Source: Flavobacteriales bacterium (GTDB lineage: Bacteria > Bacteroidota > Bacteroidia > Flavobacteriales_F > PHOS-HE28). Taken from it: 64,000 nt of DNA. The number at the start of each line of letters is the position of its first letter. The stretch's first letter is position 1. The DNA lies in NCBI GenBank assembly GCA_016788635.1, contig JAEUSU010000028.1, positions 62,001 to 126,000 on the forward strand. The letters are read 5' to 3'. The position numbers and the translations under genes were made by a program. The notes beneath the pieces are model-generated. The model saw only the letters and a program-made list of their open reading frames with translations. It was not told the DNA's origin and made no database searches. Positions 61,601-64,000 of the stretch are shown here, piece after piece.

Positions 61601-64000
61601 TGTGACCACCACCGGCCCGACCAGTGGTTCGGTGAACATCACCTGCACAGCCTGCACCGGCAACTTCTATGTGGAATATGGTGCGCCTGGTTTCGTGCCC
61701 GGCACTCAGAACACAGCGGGCGGGGGTACCCTGCTGGGTCCTTTCCTCAACACGGATTTCCCGATCGCATTGACCGGCTTGGTGTCGAACACAACCTACG
61801 GGGTACGTGTCCGCCGGGATTGTGGTGCAGGCGACTGGAGCCCAAACAGCACCCAGCAGGTCTTCACTACTGCGTTGACATGCGGTGACACGTACGTTGA
61901 CCAGGGTGGTATTGCGAATCCCTATCCGAATTTCGCCAACCACCTGGTCACCATTTGCCCGAACATCCCGAACGCCTCGGTGATGGTGGTCTTCTCCTCC
62001 TTCGATACGGAGACCAGTTTTGACCCGATGTATGTGTTCAATGGTCCATCGACAGCCTCGCCTATGATCGCGTCCACGAACGGGCTGCCCTTGGACATAC
62101 CCAACCTGCCTGTCAACTATGGGGCGGGTGGTTGGTGGGGAACGACCGCACCGAACAACATCGCACCCAACACCGTGCTCGCCACGAATCCGAGCGGATG
62201 CCTTACGTTCCACTTCGTGTCAGATGACGTTGTTCAGAATCCGGGTTGGGTGGCTTCTGTCAACTGCATTACACTGAACAACACCTGCGCGGACGCGCAA
62301 ACGGTGACGTGCAACTCATCCACCTTCGGCTTCACCGGAGCAGGGGCGACAAACCTGCCGCCAGATGCCTGTCCTTTCAATGGAGCCATATCAAATGGCG
62401 GTACCAGTTGGTTCAAGTATATCGCCGGCAACACCGGGGAGGTGACGGCCAGTGTTTGCGGTACGGCATCCTGGAACACACGAATTTCAGTTTTCCGTGC
62501 GCTATCGGATTGTAACAGCCTGCAGTGCTGGGCCTTGAATGACGACACCCCGGGTTGCGCGAATGGCACCTCTGAATTGAGTTTCCCAACGACCGCCGGA
62601 GACACGTATTACATCGTGGTGCATGGGGTTGGCACTGCCAGTGGCACGTACTCACTGGTGTTGTTGTGCAATGCATCCTGCGGATCACCGGTCCCTAATG
62701 AGACTTGTACAGGAGCCTTAGGCCTCACCGGTGCGTTGCTGGGTAGCGGCACCATGGTAACCTATGATAACACCTGTGCCTACTCGGATGGTACACCCTC
62801 CTGCGGTGGTGCATCCCCGACGCAGGGCCTTTGGTTCAATTTCAACAGCGGCACCAAGACCGAAATGGAGTTGACCTTGCACACCAACTACGAGAACAGT
62901 TCCTTCACCGCAACGGGTATCAGCTATGCCGTATATGATGGCGCATGTACGTCGGCAAGCGCTACCGGCGAGTTGACCTGCGTGACGAATGGTGCGGGTG
63001 CCAACACCATCAGCGGGCTTACTCCCGGCGGAAGCTACAAGCTGCTGGTTTACAATACCGGCGGTATCGGCGTGCAAGGCACATTCGGTTTGAACCTGGA
63101 GTTCCGGCCGGACTTCGATGCCTTGATCGAGTCTATTGTTGCCCCTAACGGGCTGATCTGTGGCACCTTGGTGAACCCGGTGGTGATCCTGCGTAACAAT
63201 GGTCTGGTCACCCTTACCACCGTGCGTATATACTACAATGTGGATGGCGGTCCGGACCAGATCTATCAGTGGAACGGCTCGTTGGCGTCAGGTGCAACGG
63301 TGCAAGTTGCATTGCCACCGATCAGCGCCGCAGCAGGCACACATTTATTGAATGCACGTACCGAGCAGCCCAACAACCAGCCGGATGAGATACCGGGGAA
63401 TGATGGAACCTCAGGTGGTTTCAATAACACGGGCCAACCTGTACGCGTGGTTATCCGCACGGACAACTTTGGCAACCAGATCGGGTGGGACATCATTGAT
63501 GGCTTCGGGTTCCCTGTTGCCAGTGGTGGCTTGAGCACCTTCCCGACGGTGCCGTACGGCAACAACACTCTTTACACGGAAACTTTCTGCCTACCCACCA
63601 CCTTCGGCAGTTGCTACAGCATGTTCCTCTATGACATCAACGGGGATGGCATGTGCTGCGCCAACGGCAACGGCTTCTGGGAGATCCAGGACCCGGTCCT
63701 GGACCGGCTGATCCTGCGTGATCTGTTCGCCAGCTCCCCGAACGGTTCGGCATCACCAACCTGGACCCCGGCCTCACCCGGTTACGTGAATGGCCACGAG
63801 TTCTGCCTGCCCATGGGTCCGGCGGATATCGAGGACGCACGTTGCAACATCTTCACCTACACCATGCTGTCCAAGGTGTTCTCCACACCTGTAGCCGGTG
63901 CTACGAACTACCAGTTCGAGTTCACCGATCCGGACGCTGGCTTCCGCCGTCGCATCGCCGTACCGCGCAACTGGGTGCAATTCAGCGAGCTTACCGGCAC
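58653..64000 (+). CDS. Very large secreted multi-domain protein (3' end outside window)
   Basis: 1782 codons are visible from ATG 58653 to the window edge, with no stop. Signal peptide of about 35 residues (MAPFFSSLHRGSLLNALVLV... ending FAQ). Domains in order: a beta domain (36-200); an immunoglobulin-like segment; three GEVED domains at about residues 298-454, 555-710 and 812-970 (each CYC...TATSAAD, IDWNRNG-like and CGTYxWGETEDY), separated by PPTPGTASAS-type immunoglobulin-like domains; a fibronectin III domain (972-1073); a CUB-like domain (1077-1207, CGDTYVDQGG); two PPC-like domains (to about 1485); and a further beta region. It is likely T9SS cargo; its sorting domain lies beyond the window. 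Confidence 0.88.
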   Translation, partial: MAPFFSSLHRGSLLNALVLVLVSVFWGCETSLFAQTTIATNFANNNGSSIVTFNFQNTNADPIQITNLASVSGTTGSKTANLWMKTSPITGTPTPFNAGNGWNIVHTQTFTTTANTSTNVPEPMLSGMSVVVPAGSTYGFCLEFVSGGLRYSTITAGVYTFSGGGCNLISGDNVGFGGTLTSTIALRGFIGSVTFVSLGACSGTPIGGTTATSGLCFTGTFPLSVNGSTNANGLTYQWESSPDNIIYTPIPGATGNTHVGGPIATPTWFRRVITCTNSGLSAISTPLQINPGTLTVGCYCTSTATSAADEDILSVTFGSMVNTSSCGVVAPGPGSVASMYSNFSTAVPAPSVSPGNVVPFSVQIGTCGGNFTNRTSIWIDWNRNGLLTDPGEEVFTGAPFTSGPNVQSGNITVPISASSGLTLMRVVNVETSGAVLPCGTYSWGETEDYFINIVPAAPCVNPPTPGTASASASSVCPGTNVLFSVTGNTFGTGQTYQWEYSPTNTIFSPISGATSPFYSVAINAGTVGWYRLALTCGATVTTNAVQVTNSNFLDCYCTSNATSAADEDIFNVTFGALNNSSTCATLAPGPGSILNMYSNYKTLAPVTVVLGDLVPFSVQVGTCGGNFTNRTSIFVDWNRNGQLTDPGETIFAGTAVAGPNTQTGSLVVPVAAGIGLTLLRVVTVETSGVVNPCGTYTWGETEDYLINVVAPGPCLNPPTPGTASASGSTVCPGTNVTFSVSGNSFGTGQTYQWQFSPDNGITPWVNVPGATSVFYSAPMNTAGWYRLELICNAGTPSYTNSVQITISSFVNCYCSSTATSAADTEMWNVTLGTLNNTSTCASIAPGPGSVQNMYSNYTTSVPAPVLNQAIGQSISVTVGQCGAGNFFSKVAVFIDWNQNGVFSDPGELVVDGPYQQTVASSYILNASFTVPVGPNTGLTRMRVIVAETSLPISPCGTYTWGETEDYLVNIGPPPTCLPPSTVAVTTTGPTSGSVNITCTACTGNFYVEYGAPGFVPGTQNTAGGGTLLGPFLNTDFPIALTGLVSNTTYGVRVRRDCGAGDWSPNSTQQVFTTALTCGDTYVDQGGIANPYPNFANHLVTICPNIPNASVMVVFSSFDTETSFDPMYVFNGPSTASPMIASTNGLPLDIPNLPVNYGAGGWWGTTAPNNIAPNTVLATNPSGCLTFHFVSDDVVQNPGWVASVNCITLNNTCADAQTVTCNSSTFGFTGAGATNLPPDACPFNGAISNGGTSWFKYIAGNTGEVTASVCGTASWNTRISVFRALSDCNSLQCWALNDDTPGCANGTSELSFPTTAGDTYYIVVHGVGTASGTYSLVLLCNASCGSPVPNETCTGALGLTGALLGSGTMVTYDNTCAYSDGTPSCGGASPTQGLWFNFNSGTKTEMELTLHTNYENSSFTATGISYAVYDGACTSASATGELTCVTNGAGANTISGLTPGGSYKLLVYNTGGIGVQGTFGLNLEFRPDFDALIESIVAPNGLICGTLVNPVVILRNNGLVTLTTVRIYYNVDGGPDQIYQWNGSLASGATVQVALPPISAAAGTHLLNARTEQPNNQPDEIPGNDGTSGGFNNTGQPVRVVIRTDNFGNQIGWDIIDGFGFPVASGGLSTFPTVPYGNNTLYTETFCLPTTFGSCYSMFLYDINGDGMCCANGNGFWEIQDPVLDRLILRDLFASSPNGSASPTWTPASPGYVNGHEFCLPMGPADIEDARCNIFTYTMLSKVFSTPVAGATNYQFEFTDPDAGFRRRIAVPRNWVQFSELTG
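59544..61560 (+). repeat. Three coding repeats (GEVED plus Ig-like unit) with 771-base period
   Basis: The first cysteine codon of the three GEVED domains lies at 59544, 60315 and 61086, so successive copies are exactly 771 bases (257 codons) apart. The linking immunoglobulin-like segments at about 60025 and 60789 are also alike (CVNPPTPGTASA... and CLNPPTPGTASA...). The copies are diverged, so the duplication is not recent, but no insertion or deletion has changed the length of a unit. Confidence 0.8.

Overview
The window reads as chromosome of a GC-rich member of the Bacteroidota, most likely Flavobacteriales or a near relative. The evidence is: secreted proteins ending in type IX secretion (T9SS) type A and type B sorting domains, a TonB-dependent receptor with a carboxypeptidase-regulatory-like N-terminus, DUF6090 proteins, a PaaZ of Bacteroidota type, and several matches to the Bacteroidota promoter form TTG-N18/19-TAnnTTTG. 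The placement is inferred from gene content; no rRNA, tRNA or CRISPR array was seen.

Bases 1-7729 are an accessory region. They hold a partial pirin gene, a RelE/ParE-type toxin-antitoxin pair, a paaZ gene flanked on each side by a broken remnant of a second paaZ, and a type II restriction-modification pair (m5C methyltransferase plus PD-(D/E)XK nuclease) that abuts the 3' stump of an mrr-like gene. Bases 7818-14398 carry small secreted or membrane proteins without clear function, including an overlapping run of paralogous secreted proteins with DxDxDG-like loops. Bases 14433-19006 hold two full DUF6090 genes and three remnants keeping only the DUF6090 5' end. Among them sits an 869-residue protein joining a class III nucleotide cyclase, a membrane span, a PEGA domain, a formylglycine-generating-enzyme-like (SUMF1) domain and an alpha/beta hydrolase.

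Bases 19003-28532 are mostly envelope and metabolic genes: fatty acid desaturase, an alpha/beta hydrolase lipoprotein with a Kazal domain, a short-chain dehydrogenase, a TonB receptor, a LytS/LytTR two-component pair and a class V aminotransferase. Bases 28647-40919 are rich in T9SS cargo: two very small proteins that are almost only a sorting domain, a PA-domain protein, a choice-of-anchor L protein with a type B C-terminus, and a secreted protein with a well-conserved lysyl oxidase domain. YajQ lies among them.

Bases 41000-58464 are more ordinary: an ABCG-like transporter with a TerB-like N-terminus, a SiaB/SiaC signalling pair, a SAM methyltransferase, a ZIP metal transporter, a membrane-protein operon with a winged-helix regulator, priA, an rluA-type pseudouridine synthase, panB, a DUF4249-like lipoprotein, dnaK and a YwqK-like protein. 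A candidate structured RNA with its own terminator precedes priA. The window ends inside a very large secreted protein containing three GEVED domains on an exact 771-base period.

The three most unusual items are the cyclase-PEGA-SUMF1-hydrolase fusion, the lysyl oxidase with its cofactor and copper residues in place, and the repeated pattern of genes leaving only their ends behind (paaZ, DUF6090, mrr). No entirely new multi-gene system can be demonstrated from the sequence alone.
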